From Betaproteobacteria bacterium (GTDB lineage Bacteria; Pseudomonadota; Gammaproteobacteria; Burkholderiales; Burkholderiaceae_C), in NCBI GenBank assembly GCA_009921265.1, contig RFYV01000002.1, positions 49,393-113,392 on the forward strand: DNA of 64,000 nt. Direction: 5' to 3'. The position numbers were made by a program, and so were the translations under genes. Below the pieces are notes generated by a model. It ran no database searches. It was not told the origin of the DNA and worked only from the letters and a program-made list of their open reading frames with translations. This document shows, piece after piece, positions 9,564 to 22,621 of the stretch. Each line of letters opens with the position of its first letter. Positions within the stretch are counted from its first letter, which is position 1.

Positions 9564-10736
9564 ATGGCCCGATTGCCTCAGACCGAAGTTAGCTGTTTAT
9601 TTATGCGAGGTGGCACCTCCAAGGGGCCGTTCTTTAACGCCAAAGATTTGCCTGCTGATAAAGCCACTCGCGACAAAGTTTTATTAGCGATCATGGGGTC
9701 GCCTGACAAAAGACAAATCAATGGCTTGGGCGGCGCGCATCCACTCACCAGCAAAGTGGGCATTGTCTCAATGAGTCAAACAAAAGGCATTGATATCGAT
9801 TTTTTATTTGCGCAATTACAACCAGATCAAGAAACAGTAGACACCACACCCAATTGCGGCAATATGTTGGCCGCCGTTGTTCCGTTTGCATTAGAGACGG
9901 GCATGATTCAAGCGCAATCGGATCAAAGCACATTTCGAGTGCTCACTTTAAACACCAATATGCAATGCGACATCACGGTTGAAACGCCTAAAGGCCCAGA
10001 CGGTAATCGATTTGTGGATTACAGCGGCGACGCTCGTATAGACGGTGCACCTGGCACTTCTGCACCTGTGACGATTAATTTTTTAGACACGGCGGGTTCG
10101 GTGTGCAATGTTTTGTTGCCCACGGGTCAAGTCAAAGATCGCATACGTGTGGAGCCCGCCGCATTGCATACTGGTTTTGATGCATTTGAAATTGATGTCA
10201 CTTGCATTGATAACGGTATGCCATTGGTGATGTTCAAAGCGTCCGATATGGGTCGAACAGGATTGGAAGACGTTGCATCGCTCAATGCCGATACCGATTT
10301 AAAAACACGCGTTGAAGCTTTGCGTTTGGTGGTGTCACACAAGATGGGATTGGGCGATGTGAGCAAAAAAAATTATCCCAAGATGACTTTGATTGGGCCA
10401 CCCGTGAATGGTGGTGCTATCAGCACGCGCAGTTTTATTCCGCATGTGTGTCATGACGCGATTGGTGTGTTGGCAGCTGTAACGGTAGGAACAGCCTGTG
10501 TTTTAAAAGGTTCCGTGTGCGATGGTGTAGCTGTGATGCCGCAAGGCAGTAGCAAAAAATTATCAGTTGAACACCCCACAGGAGAATTTAGTGTTGCCTT
10601 GCAAACGCAAGAGCAACCGCAAGCGCCTGGTGGTCATGTGGTGACACAAGCCGCCTTGCTCAGAACCGCGCGATTGATCATGAAAGGGCAAGCCATGGTT
10701 GAAGCATCAATTTGGAATACAGGAGATAAAAAATGA
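9564..10736 (+). CDS. pmdU: 4-oxalomesaconate tautomerase/isomerase (PrpF family)
   Basis: CLFMRGGTSKGPFF N-terminus of the PrpF/GalD/LigU family; first gene of the protocatechuate 4,5-cleavage operon; ATG at 9564. Confidence 0.82.
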   Translation: MARLPQTEVSCLFMRGGTSKGPFFNAKDLPADKATRDKVLLAIMGSPDKRQINGLGGAHPLTSKVGIVSMSQTKGIDIDFLFAQLQPDQETVDTTPNCGNMLAAVVPFALETGMIQAQSDQSTFRVLTLNTNMQCDITVETPKGPDGNRFVDYSGDARIDGAPGTSAPVTINFLDTAGSVCNVLLPTGQVKDRIRVEPAALHTGFDAFEIDVTCIDNGMPLVMFKASDMGRTGLEDVASLNADTDLKTRVEALRLVVSHKMGLGDVSKKNYPKMTLIGPPVNGGAISTRSFIPHVCHDAIGVLAAVTVGTACVLKGSVCDGVAVMPQGSSKKLSVEHPTGEFSVALQTQEQPQAPGGHVVTQAALLRTARLIMKGQAMVEASIWNTGDKK

Positions 10737-11767
10737 GTTTAATTATTGATTGTCATGGTCATTACACGACAGCACCTAAGGCCTTAGAAGATTGGCGCAC
10801 CCAACAAATCGCAGGCATCAAAGATGCCAGTGTCAAACCCAAAGCATCGGATTTAAAAATCAGCGACGACGAATTGCGTCAATCTATTGAAACCAATCAA
10901 TTGCGTTTGATGAAAGAGCGCGGTAGCGACATTACTTTGTTTTCTCCGCGTGCGAGTTTCATGGCGCATCACATCGGCGACTTTCATGTCTCATCCACAT
11001 GGGCTGCGATTTGCAATGAATTGTGTTTTCGTGTCTCACATCTGTTCCCCGATCATTTTGTACCTGTTGCAATGTTGCCGCAGTCGCCCGGTGTCGATCC
11101 CGCCACTTGCATTCCTGAATTGGAAAAGTGCGTCAAAGAATACGGCTGTGTGGGCATCAACCTCAACCCCGACCCAAGTGGTGGGCATTGGACGAGCCCA
11201 CCGGTCAGCGATAAACATTGGTATCCCATTTACGAAAAAATGGTCGAGTATGATTTGCCCGCGATGATTCACGTGAGCACGAGTTGCAATGCGTGTTTTC
11301 ATACAACAGGTGCGCATTACCTCAATGCCGATACCACAGCATTCATGCAATGCCTCACCAGTGATTTGTTCAAAGATTTTCCAACGCTCAAATTTTTAAT
11401 ACCTCATGGCGGCGGTGCGGTGCCCTATCACTGGGGACGCTTTAGAGGTTTGGCTCAAGAATTAAAAAAACCATTGCTCAGCGAACATCTCCTTAACAAC
11501 ATTTATTTTGATACTTGCGTTTATCACCAACCTGGAATTGATTTACTCAATACCGTGATTCCTGTGAAAAACGTTTTGTTTGCATCTGAAATGATTGGTG
11601 CGGTGCGTGGCATTGATCCCGAAACGGGTTTTTACTACGACGACACCAAGCGCTACATCGAATCAAGCAAAATTTTGAGCAAAGAAAATCGCCATCAAAT
11701 TTATGAAGCGAATTCGCGTCGCGTCTTTCCTCGCTTGGACGCATTGTTAAAACAAAAAGGACATTGA
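10733..11767 (+). CDS. pmdE: 4-oxalomesaconate hydratase (amidohydrolase family)
   Basis: [36 protein letters not shown]; LigJ-type; operon context. Confidence 0.87.
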   Translation: MSLIIDCHGHYTTAPKALEDWRTQQIAGIKDASVKPKASDLKISDDELRQSIETNQLRLMKERGSDITLFSPRASFMAHHIGDFHVSSTWAAICNELCFRVSHLFPDHFVPVAMLPQSPGVDPATCIPELEKCVKEYGCVGINLNPDPSGGHWTSPPVSDKHWYPIYEKMVEYDLPAMIHVSTSCNACFHTTGAHYLNADTTAFMQCLTSDLFKDFPTLKFLIPHGGGAVPYHWGRFRGLAQELKKPLLSEHLLNNIYFDTCVYHQPGIDLLNTVIPVKNVLFASEMIGAVRGIDPETGFYYDDTKRYIESSKILSKENRHQIYEANSRRVFPRLDALLKQKGH

Positions 11768-11768
11768 G

Positions 11769-12452
11769 ATGAATAACTTAGGAATTGTTAAACGCAACAT
11801 CGCTCGTGCACCACTCCCTGCTGTCGATCAGTTGGTTAAATATGGCAGTGCCACTGTGCACGAAGCCATGGGTCGAGTTGGATTACTGCATACATATATG
11901 CGACCCATCTTCGCAGGTTCACGCGTATCAGGAACGGCTGTCACGGTTTTATTGCACCCAGGTGACAACTGGATGATGCACGTGGTGGCTGAACAAATTC
12001 AAGAAGGCGATATCGTGGTTGCTGCAATCACTGCGCCGTGCACCGATGGCTATTTTGGTGATTTATTGGCAACGTCATTCAAAGCCAGAGGCGCTAAAGC
12101 GCTCATCATTGATGCGGGTGTGCGCGATGTGGCTGAACTCATGCAAATGGGTTTTCCTGTATGGAGCAAAGCCATCAGCGCCAAAGGAACCATCAAGGCC
12201 ACCATTGGCTCTGTCAACGTGCCTGTGGTTTGCGCGGGTGCTTATGTCAATCCAGGCGATGTGGTCTTGGCCGATGACGACGGCGTGGTGATTGTGCCGT
12301 CTGCCGTTGCACAACAAGTGGCCGATGCTGCCAAAGCACGCGAAGCCAATGAAGGTGAAAAACGCGCCAAATTAGCATCGGGTATTTTGGGACTTGATAT
12401 GTACAACATGCGCGAACCTTTGCAAAAAGCAGGTTTGAAATACATCGATTGA
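11769..12452 (+). CDS. pmdF: 4-carboxy-4-hydroxy-2-oxoadipate aldolase / oxaloacetate decarboxylase
   Basis: [16 protein letters not shown]..., [24 protein letters not shown] (RraA/HMG aldolase family); operon context. Confidence 0.87.
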   Translation: MNNLGIVKRNIARAPLPAVDQLVKYGSATVHEAMGRVGLLHTYMRPIFAGSRVSGTAVTVLLHPGDNWMMHVVAEQIQEGDIVVAAITAPCTDGYFGDLLATSFKARGAKALIIDAGVRDVAELMQMGFPVWSKAISAKGTIKATIGSVNVPVVCAGAYVNPGDVVLADDDGVVIVPSAVAQQVADAAKAREANEGEKRAKLASGILGLDMYNMREPLQKAGLKYID

Positions 12453-12468
12453 TTCAACAAAGACACAC

Positions 12469-13404
12469 ATGACAACAGCATTGAACAGGCCCACCAGTGG
12501 CCCCTTTGAAAAAACAATAGGCTGGATGGATTGGTACAACCAACCTGCTAAGCCGAGCTTTCAATTACCCGCAGGTGCGGTTGACGCGCATTGCCATGTG
12601 TTTGGTCCAGGTGCGGAGTTTCCTTATGCACCGGAGCGCAAATACACACCGTGTGATGCGAGCAAACATCAATTGTTTGCGTTGCGCGATCATTTGGGCT
12701 TTGACAAAAACGTGATTGTGCAAGCCACTTGTCATGGCGCAGACAATTCTGCGTTGGTGGATGCACTCATCAGCTCTAAAGGTAAAGCGCGAGGTGTTGC
12801 AACTGTGAAGCGTCAAGTTACCGATCAAGAAATTCAAACCATGCATGACGCGGGTGTGCGTGGTGTTCGATTTAATTTTGTTAAACGATTGGTTGACTTC
12901 ACGCCTAAAGATGAGTTGTTAGAAATTGCAACTCGTATCAAGCAATGGGGTTGGCATGTAGTGATTTATTTTGAAGCGGTTGATTTGCCCGAGTTGTGGG
13001 ATTTCTTTACGGCGTTACCCACCACCGTGGTGGTCGATCACATGGGGCGACCTAACGTGGATCAACCTGTTGATGGACCGCAGTTTCAATTGTTTATGAA
13101 ATTCATGCGTGAGCATCACAATGTGTGGAGCAAGGTGAGTTGCCCCGAGCGTTTATCGGTGACTGGTCCCTCCGCACTCAACGGCGAACAAAATCCGTAT
13201 CTTGATGTGATTCCATTTGCAAGACAAGTGGTTGAAACATTTTCTGATCGTGTGTTGTGGGGAACCGATTGGCCACATCCCAATTTAAAAGATCACATGC
13301 CCGATGACGGTTTGTTGGTCAATTACATTCCACACATCGCAGTGACGCCCCAGTTGCAACAACAATTGTTAGTCGACAACCCCATGCGTTTGTATTGGTC
13401 ATAA
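12469..13404 (+). CDS. pmdD: 2-pyrone-4,6-dicarboxylate hydrolase
   Basis: AGAVDAHCHVFGPGAEFPYAPERKYTPCDA, VVDHMGRPN, WGTDWPHPN; LigI-type. Confidence 0.9.
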   Translation: MTTALNRPTSGPFEKTIGWMDWYNQPAKPSFQLPAGAVDAHCHVFGPGAEFPYAPERKYTPCDASKHQLFALRDHLGFDKNVIVQATCHGADNSALVDALISSKGKARGVATVKRQVTDQEIQTMHDAGVRGVRFNFVKRLVDFTPKDELLEIATRIKQWGWHVVIYFEAVDLPELWDFFTALPTTVVVDHMGRPNVDQPVDGPQFQLFMKFMREHHNVWSKVSCPERLSVTGPSALNGEQNPYLDVIPFARQVVETFSDRVLWGTDWPHPNLKDHMPDDGLLVNYIPHIAVTPQLQQQLLVDNPMRLYWS

Positions 13405-13422
13405 GATTAAAAGGATTCCAAC

Positions 13423-15679
<2,257 letters not shown>

Positions 15680-15695
15680 AAAAGATTTGAATATC

Positions 15696-16700
15696 ATGCA
15701 ACAACGCAAGGTTGGAACATTCAATGTCGGTGCAATCGGGTTGGGTTGCATGAATTTATGTCATGCCTATGGAAAGCCCGCTTCCAACGAGCAAGCCGAG
15801 CGAGTCTTGCTCACGGCATTGGATCATGGCATTACATTTTTCGACACAGCGGCTTTGTATGGTTTTGGTTTGAGCGAAATGCATGTAGGTAATTATTTAT
15901 CTAAGCATCGCCAACGTTTTACCTTGGCTAGTAAATGTGGCATGCAAGGCGTTGATGTGAATAACGACGGCAAACTGTCGCGAGTGATTGATGGCAGACC
16001 CGATACACTTAAAAAAACCTGCGAGGATTCACTGCGAAGATTGCGTACCGATGTGATTGATTTGTATTATTTGCATCGCTGGGATAAGCGTGTTCCGATT
16101 GAAGACAGTGTGGGTGCACTCAGTGATTTGGTGCGTGCTGGAAAAATTCAAAGCATTGGTTTATCTGAGGTATCGGCTGCAACTCTCAAAAAAGCACATG
16201 CGGTTCACCCCATCGCTGCCGTACAAACCGAATATTCATTGTGGACGCGTAATCCCGAAATTGCAGTGCTGCAAGCGTGTCAAGAACTGGGCGCAGCGTT
16301 TGTTGCCTTTAGCCCTGTTGCACGAGGTTTTTTGTGTGGTAAAACCATTGAAACCACAACGTTTGATGACAAAGATATCCGCAAAGCCATGCCGCGTTTT
16401 CAGCCCGATCATTTTCAAAAAAATCTGTCCTTGTTACCGCCTTTTGAGGCGTTGGCAAAAGAAATTGGCTGTACACCTTCGCAATTGGCGCTCGCATGGT
16501 TGGTTCACAAAGCGCCGTATATCATTCCCATACCGGGCACGAACAAAGTAGAGCATGTGATTGAAAACAGCCAAGCGTGTGAAATTGTTTTAAGTAAATC
16601 AGTGATGAAAAAATTAGAATCAATCATCAATCAAAACAATGTATCGGGCAATCGTTACAACGAACAATCCAATCGAGAAGTCGATACCGAGGTTTATTGA
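15696..16700 (+). CDS. Aldo/keto reductase
   Basis: GLGCMNLCHAYG, FDTAALYGFGLSE, DLYYLHRWD, IPIPGTNKVEHV. Confidence 0.9.
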   Translation: MQQRKVGTFNVGAIGLGCMNLCHAYGKPASNEQAERVLLTALDHGITFFDTAALYGFGLSEMHVGNYLSKHRQRFTLASKCGMQGVDVNNDGKLSRVIDGRPDTLKKTCEDSLRRLRTDVIDLYYLHRWDKRVPIEDSVGALSDLVRAGKIQSIGLSEVSAATLKKAHAVHPIAAVQTEYSLWTRNPEIAVLQACQELGAAFVAFSPVARGFLCGKTIETTTFDDKDIRKAMPRFQPDHFQKNLSLLPPFEALAKEIGCTPSQLALAWLVHKAPYIIPIPGTNKVEHVIENSQACEIVLSKSVMKKLESIINQNNVSGNRYNEQSNREVDTEVY

Positions 16701-17599
16701 TCGTTGTTTTTTTGAATGGATCGCAGCATCATTGTGCCTGCGATCACGAGTAGTGCAATGCCCAACCATGCCATCCAATTGGGAATATCACCCCAAATGG
16801 CATAACCCAATACAACGGCAAAGATCAATCCAACATAACGAAAAGGTGCGATGACACTCATCTCGCCTGCGCGTGAACTTCTGATTAATAAATAATGTCC
16901 AAGGCTTAAAAATACAGCCGATAAAGCCAACCACAACAATTGAATCAGGCTGGGTGGCGTCCATCCTTCAAAAATACTCAATACGCCTGAGGAAATCGTC
17001 ACCGTGATTGCGGTGCTGAGCGTGATCAAAATGGATGGAATATGCGATGAGATGCTGCGTGTTGAAACATCACGAATGGCGTGTAACAAAGTACCGCTTA
17101 CGCAAACCACTGCCCATATATTAAAACTGTCGGTGGCAGGTTGCACGATCAATAAAACGCCCGTAAACCCAGTGACGATGATGAGCCATCGTTGCAGCGG
17201 TATCGATTCCTTTAATGCAAAACTGGCCAACAAGCTAATAAAGATTGGCGTTGCCATATTAATGGCCGTTGCATTGGCCAAGGGTAAATGAAACACGGCA
17301 CTCAAATAAATCAAAGATGCACATGCGTCAAGGATCGATCGACGTTGGATGGGCCATTGAAAAAAATCTTTGACGACCTGTGATCTATTTTTAAAAACTC
17401 CCATGGCATGAGCAACGCACAGTAGCATCACCAACGATGAGGCGCCGCGTATAAAAATCAATTGCGTCGCCCCTAACGATTGACTCACGTATTTGACAAT
17501 TGCGTCGTTGATGATAAATGCACCAATCGATAAAGACATGAGTGCGATGCCGCGTCGATTGGCCTCGAGGCGATTGACGGGTGCTTGGGGTAGAGGCAT
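16694..17599 (-). CDS. EamA/DMT-family transporter
   Basis: ~10 hydrophobic segments with an internal repeat; FIRGASSLVMLLCVAHA. Confidence 0.85.
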   Translation of the reverse strand: MPLPQAPVNRLEANRRGIALMSLSIGAFIINDAIVKYVSQSLGATQLIFIRGASSLVMLLCVAHAMGVFKNRSQVVKDFFQWPIQRRSILDACASLIYLSAVFHLPLANATAINMATPIFISLLASFALKESIPLQRWLIIVTGFTGVLLIVQPATDSFNIWAVVCVSGTLLHAIRDVSTRSISSHIPSILITLSTAITVTISSGVLSIFEGWTPPSLIQLLWLALSAVFLSLGHYLLIRSSRAGEMSVIAPFRYVGLIFAVVLGYAIWGDIPNWMAWLGIALLVIAGTMMLRSIQKNNDQ

Positions 17600-17629
17600 G
17601 AATGTCTTTAATGAGTTTCAAAAAAAACA

Positions 17630-17651
17630 AAGGGCGCTTGTGGCGCCCCTT
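17630..17651. terminator. Hairpin AAGGGCGC-TTGT-GGCGCCCCTT downstream of rpoD
   Basis: GC-rich stem-loop between the eamA start and the rpoD stop. Confidence 0.6.
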
Positions 17652-17667
17652 GCAGTGAAACGATTGT

Positions 17668-20007
17668 TTAAATCGTATCCATAAAACTACGCAATTTGTC
17701 CGATCTGCTTGGATGCTTGAGTTTGCGCAAAGCCTTGGCTTCGATTTGGCGAATGCGCTCGCGCGTGACATCAAATTGTTTTCCGACCTCTTCGAGCGTG
17801 TGATCGCTGGTCATTTCAATACCAAAGCGCATGCGCAGAACCTTGGCTTCGCGTGGTGTAAGTCCGTCCAAAATTTCTTTGACGACATCGCGCAAGCCCG
17901 CTTGCATCGCCGCTTCGATAGGGGCTGTATTGGCAGAGTCTTCGATGAAATCACCTAAATGTGAATCGTCGTCGTCACCAATGGGCGTTTCCATAGATAT
18001 GGGTTCTTTTGCGATCTTCATGATCTTGCGAACCTTGTCTTCTGGCATTTCCATTTTTTCTGCGAGTACCGATGCGTCAGGCTCGAATCCGAATTCTTGC
18101 AAATGTTGGCGGCTGATGCGATTCATCTTGTTGATGGTTTCGATCATGTGTACAGGAATGCGGATAGTTCGAGCTTGATCGGCAATCGAGCGCGTGATGG
18201 CTTGACGAATCCACCATGTGGCGTAAGTTGAAAATTTATAGCCACGACGGTATTCGAATTTGTCGACTGCTTTCATCAAACCGATGTTGCCTTCTTGAAT
18301 TAAATCTAAGAATTGCAAACCGCGGTTAGTGTATTTTTTGGCAATGGAGATTACCAAACGCAAGTTGGCTTCAATCATTTCACGCTTGGCGTTGCGCGAT
18401 GCGTATTCGCCTGCATTCATGCGTTTGCTGATATCTTTGAGTTCGGCCAAAGGTACAACCACGCGCGCTTGTAAATCGATTAATTTTTGTTGAAGCTCTT
18501 GAATGGCGGGAACGTTGCGACCCATGGTGCTCGACCAATTTTTGCCAGCAGCAGTTTGTTTTTCAACCCATTTGAGGTTGAGTAAGTTAGCTGGAAAATC
18601 TTTGATGAACAACTCTTGTGGCATACCACATTTTTCGACGATGATGCGACGCATTTGACGCTCTTTGGAGCGGACTTCGCTCACCTGTGAGCGAACGTTT
18701 TCGCATAATTTTTCGATGGTGCGCGCTGTAAAGCGAATGGTCATAAGTTCTTCACTCAATGCCTTTTGCGCTTTTTGATAGTTTGGTGTTCCGTAGCCTT
18801 CTTTATCGTAGACTTTGTGAACTTTTTCAAACAAGGCTGCGATTTGATCGAAACGCTCTAGGGCTTCGCGTTTGAGTTCTTCTAATTTTTTGGTGAGTGC
18901 TTTGGAGCCGCCTTTGCCGTCGTCATCGTCGGCCTCATCAAACTCGTCAAAGTCTTCTTCGGCCACATAGTCGTCGGCTTCGTTGATATTGCTAAAGCCA
19001 TCAACAATGGTGGAGATGACGACTTTGCCTTCGCGAATATCAGATGCCATGCGCAAAATTTCGGCAATGGTTGCAGGTGAAGCGCTAATGGCTTCGATCA
19101 TGTCCATCAAGCCGCCTTCAATTCGTTTGGCGATTTCAATTTCGCCTTCGCGTGTGAGTAATTCGACGGTGCCCATCTCGCGCATGTACATGCGAACAGG
19201 ATCGGTGGTTCGGCCAAATTCGCTATCGACTGTTGAGAGTGCAGCTTCGGCTTCTTCTTCGGCTTCTTCTTCGCTGGCTACTGTGGGCCCTGTATTGGTG
19301 ATGAGTAAAGTTTCTGCATCGGGTGTTTGTTCGTAAACCGCAACGCCCATGTCATTGAGCATGGTGATGACGACTTCAAGTGTTTCTGCGTCAACGAGTT
19401 TGTCGGGCAGGTGATCAGAAATTTCGCCGTGCGTGAGGTAGCCGCGTGTTTTACCCAGCTTAATGAGTGTTTTGAGACGCATGCGGCGCTTGGCCAAGTC
19501 TTCTTCGGATAAAACAGTTTCGTCAAGACCGAATTCTTTCATCAAGGCGCGCTCCTTGGCCTTGCTGATTTTCATGCGCAGTGGTTTAACTTTTTCGGTG
19601 CTCGCGCTCTCGACTACTTCAGCGTTTGCTTCGAGGTCAGCAATTAAATTATCTTGAACGATGTCAATCTTGCTATTTTTTTTGTCTGCTTTGGTAGGTG
19701 CAGGCTTTTTGGCATTGTTTGATTTGGCAGGCACGACTGCTTTGGCCACAACTTTGGGTGGCTCAATTTTTTTCTTGCTGTCTTTTGTCACATCCTTTGG
19801 AGCAAGAGTCACTTTTTTAGAGGTCACAGGCGTTGCTTTCTTCGGTGAAGGTTTCGCGCTCGCTTTAACGATGGGTTTTGCTACCACTTTGGCCGATGGT
19901 TTGGGCTTTGCAACAGGTTTTGCAGAAGCCTTAATAACGGGTTTGGCTGAACTTTTTTTTGCTACTACTTTTTTGGAAATAGGTTTTTTGGTTTTTGAAC
20001 TGGACAT
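17668..20007 (-). CDS. rpoD: RNA polymerase sigma-70 factor RpoD
   Basis: RpoD regions [54 protein letters not shown] and [51 protein letters not shown]. Confidence 0.98.
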   Translation of the reverse strand: MSSSKTKKPISKKVVAKKSSAKPVIKASAKPVAKPKPSAKVVAKPIVKASAKPSPKKATPVTSKKVTLAPKDVTKDSKKKIEPPKVVAKAVVPAKSNNAKKPAPTKADKKNSKIDIVQDNLIADLEANAEVVESASTEKVKPLRMKISKAKERALMKEFGLDETVLSEEDLAKRRMRLKTLIKLGKTRGYLTHGEISDHLPDKLVDAETLEVVITMLNDMGVAVYEQTPDAETLLITNTGPTVASEEEAEEEAEAALSTVDSEFGRTTDPVRMYMREMGTVELLTREGEIEIAKRIEGGLMDMIEAISASPATIAEILRMASDIREGKVVISTIVDGFSNINEADDYVAEEDFDEFDEADDDDGKGGSKALTKKLEELKREALERFDQIAALFEKVHKVYDKEGYGTPNYQKAQKALSEELMTIRFTARTIEKLCENVRSQVSEVRSKERQMRRIIVEKCGMPQELFIKDFPANLLNLKWVEKQTAAGKNWSSTMGRNVPAIQELQQKLIDLQARVVVPLAELKDISKRMNAGEYASRNAKREMIEANLRLVISIAKKYTNRGLQFLDLIQEGNIGLMKAVDKFEYRRGYKFSTYATWWIRQAITRSIADQARTIRIPVHMIETINKMNRISRQHLQEFGFEPDASVLAEKMEMPEDKVRKIMKIAKEPISMETPIGDDDDSHLGDFIEDSANTAPIEAAMQAGLRDVVKEILDGLTPREAKVLRMRFGIEMTSDHTLEEVGKQFDVTRERIRQIEAKALRKLKHPSRSDKLRSFMDTI

Positions 20008-20329
20008 GACAAATCCTTAACAACAGGGGTGTACAACGCCACGAACCGAGCGCGGGGAAAATGGTTTGGGATTCAGGGACAAGCGAGGAGGGCGATCATT
20101 TGGTGTGCAGTCCTTGCGAAAATTTGGCGAGTTGTGAACACGTTGTCACGGTTGGCCGAGTTCGGAGGTGTTGCTGTCGCACTTATCTACAAGTTGGATT
20201 GTACCACAAAACCTATATTTTCCCTCTGTTAAACATTTAAAAGTTTCGACTGTTAGGTCTAAAAAGTATTTGTCATGTGAATAGAAATTATCTTTTAGTT
20301 TTGAGAATAACCGCGGTTTTCAAAAACAT

Positions 20330-20590
20330 GGAATTTTGATCCCTCATTTTGATGCCCGACCCTGGTCTGGTTTTAAATTGAAAGTGAAAATCGAGTTCGT
20401 AAGATTTTTTCTTGAGCCCCATATGGGGTCCCAAGTTCTTGATCGGGATAAAACCAAAGCTTGAGTGCAGAGATATTAGGTTTTAATCCATATTAAGTTT
20501 CCAGGGCCAGCTTTGCCCGAGTTTCAACCCCCATCAGAAAAATATAGAGATGGGCGCACATTGTGTGTAGTCGGCCCATTTTTTTAGATA
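20330..20590 (+). ncRNA. Candidate structured RNA in the dnaG-rpoD spacer
   Basis: Several nested complementary segments and a plus-strand terminator-like hairpin followed by a T run, with no plus-strand CDS upstream. Confidence 0.25.
20550..20586 (+). terminator. Rho-independent terminator-like hairpin ATGGGC...GCCCAT + T-run
   Basis: atgggcgcacattgtgtgtagtcggcccattttttt. Confidence 0.5.
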
Positions 20591-20758
20591 TTGCAGTGCG
20601 AAAGTGGTGTACTAAATTTTTCATTAAGAGCCTCTTAGGTCTGAGAGAGCGAGGGTAAAAATAACCCCCTCTTTATATCTATTGAATAAAATAGTACACA
20701 ATAATTTTTTAAAAATCATTAAAAAAGACGCCATTTTATGATTTTTGTTTAAAAGCAA

Positions 20759-22573
20759 CTAATTTTTTAAAGTCCCCATTTTGAGCTGAATCAAGCGGGA
20801 ATTTAAAAGCTTAATTCTCTCGTAAACCCTAGGATCCGCAGAGGCTTGCTGGGTTAGGTCGTTGAGCAATTGGGCGACTTGTGCTTTTTCAAGTTCCAAC
20901 AATATACTTTGAAGTTCGCCCGAGTCGTTTTCAAGATCTGGGGTGGTTAGTTCAATTTGCTTTTTAAGCGAGCTCTCTTCAGAGTGGCCTCGCAAGACTT
21001 CTAAAAGTGCAGCCAAAGGCAAAATTCCAAATTCATGCAACTGTTGATCAAGCCAAGAAAACAGGGGCCCGTGAGGTGCAGGTAACTCGCTCAAGATATT
21101 TTTTTGAATTTGCGACAAACCATCCCATTGAGTCATGTCTGCAAACAAAATATGCAAGGCACGATCTTGTCGACTCGCAGGCGTGCGTCGTAAATTAAGA
21201 CGCGAGGTTTGTGATTTAAATGACGATGTAGATGACTTTGAAAATTTATTTGGTAATTTGGCAGTGGACTCGAAGCCCCAAAGTTTTAATAATTCATGGT
21301 TACCGATTTGAACGAGTTGCGCGATATCTTGCAACAACTGCGTTTTGAGAACGCCCGAAGGTAGTTGCTGCCACAAGGGTTTAACAATACTGGCAAAGTG
21401 CGCGCGTCCTTCGGCTGTTTCCATATCGCATCCATTGCGACAAAGGTCAATCAAAAAACGACTCAAGGGAATGGCTTCGGTGATCGCGTGTGCAAATGCT
21501 TCGCTACCGTTTGCACGAATAAAACTATCGGGATCGTGTTCTTGGGGTAGAAATAAAAATTTAACAGAGCGTACATCGTTTGCAAATGGGAGCGCACCTT
21601 CTAATGCTTTGCGCGCTGCGCGTTGACCTGCGGCGTCGCCATCAAAACTAAACACAACCGAATCGGTGAAGCGAAATAATTTTTGAACATGTTCGTTCGT
21701 ACACGCTGTACCTAATGTGGCCACTACTTGCGGAAATCCTAACTGTGCCAAGGCAACCACGTCCATATAACCTTCGGTAACTAACACGTACCCTGCCTCT
21801 CGTAACGCTTGTCGTGCTTCAAATAAGCCATAGAGTTCGCGCCCCTTACTAAAGACGGGTGTCTCAGGCGAGTTGAGGTATTTGGGTGATCCGTCGCCCA
21901 TGACTCGTCCGCCAAAACCAATGCATTCACCTTTGATATTGCGAATCGGAAACATGATGCGATCGCGAAAACGGTCATAGCGTTTTTCCTCTTCAGGGTC
22001 TTCGTCATTGGAGATAACTAAACCCGATTCGACCAGCAAGGGATCTTGATAATCGGGAAATACGCTGGCTAAACTTCTCCATCCAGCGGGCGCATATCCA
22101 AGTCCAAATTTCTTGGCAATCTCGCCTGTGAGGCCTCTGCCTTTGAGATATGCTACAGCTTGCTCGGATTGACGCAAATGTTTGCGATAAGACTCGCCTG
22201 CTTTTTCAATAACATCATTGAGCGTTGCTTGTTTTTGTCGTTGCTCTTGTGCGCGTTCACGGTCTTGCGGTGATGCCGTTTCTTCGGGCATTTGCATGCC
22301 ATAAGACTGAGCCAAATCTTTAATCGCCTCTACAAAATTCATTCCTGCGTGTTCAATTAAAAATCCAATTACGTTGCCATTTTTTCCACATCCAAAACAA
22401 TGGAAAAATTGTTTGCTCGGACTCACAGTAAAAGAGGGTGATTTTTCAGAATGAAAAGGGCATAGGCCCATGAAATTGGCGCCCGCTTTTTTGAGTTGTA
22501 CAAAACGCCCCACCACCTCTACCACATCGGCTCGAGTGAGAAGATCTTGTATAAAAGTTTGTGGAATCGCCAT
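20759..22573 (-). CDS. dnaG: DNA primase
   Basis: CPFHSEKSPSFTVSPSKQFFHCFGCGKNGNVIGFLIEH zinc finger, TEGYMDVVAL TOPRIM motif. Confidence 0.97.
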   Translation of the reverse strand: MAIPQTFIQDLLTRADVVEVVGRFVQLKKAGANFMGLCPFHSEKSPSFTVSPSKQFFHCFGCGKNGNVIGFLIEHAGMNFVEAIKDLAQSYGMQMPEETASPQDRERAQEQRQKQATLNDVIEKAGESYRKHLRQSEQAVAYLKGRGLTGEIAKKFGLGYAPAGWRSLASVFPDYQDPLLVESGLVISNDEDPEEEKRYDRFRDRIMFPIRNIKGECIGFGGRVMGDGSPKYLNSPETPVFSKGRELYGLFEARQALREAGYVLVTEGYMDVVALAQLGFPQVVATLGTACTNEHVQKLFRFTDSVVFSFDGDAAGQRAARKALEGALPFANDVRSVKFLFLPQEHDPDSFIRANGSEAFAHAITEAIPLSRFLIDLCRNGCDMETAEGRAHFASIVKPLWQQLPSGVLKTQLLQDIAQLVQIGNHELLKLWGFESTAKLPNKFSKSSTSSFKSQTSRLNLRRTPASRQDRALHILFADMTQWDGLSQIQKNILSELPAPHGPLFSWLDQQLHEFGILPLAALLEVLRGHSEESSLKKQIELTTPDLENDSGELQSILLELEKAQVAQLLNDLTQQASADPRVYERIKLLNSRLIQLKMGTLKN

Positions 22574-22621
22574 TTTTTAATCAATCATTGCCATTGTAGG
22601 AAGTCTTGGAGATCAGGTCAT

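Noticed and set aside
10733-13404. Two amidohydrolase-like genes considered as duplicates
   Set aside because: Sequences are distinct and fit the 4-oxalomesaconate hydratase and PDC hydrolase roles of one operon.
19661-20020. 119-aa plus-strand hydrophobic ORF that looks like a membrane protein
   Set aside because: It is the complement of the Lys/Ala-rich rpoD tail; antisense of AAA/GCC codons gives an artificial Phe/Leu/Gly-rich protein.
20029-20232. 67-aa ORF upstream of rpoD
   Set aside because: Short, no family signal, overlaps the likely rpoD promoter/leader.
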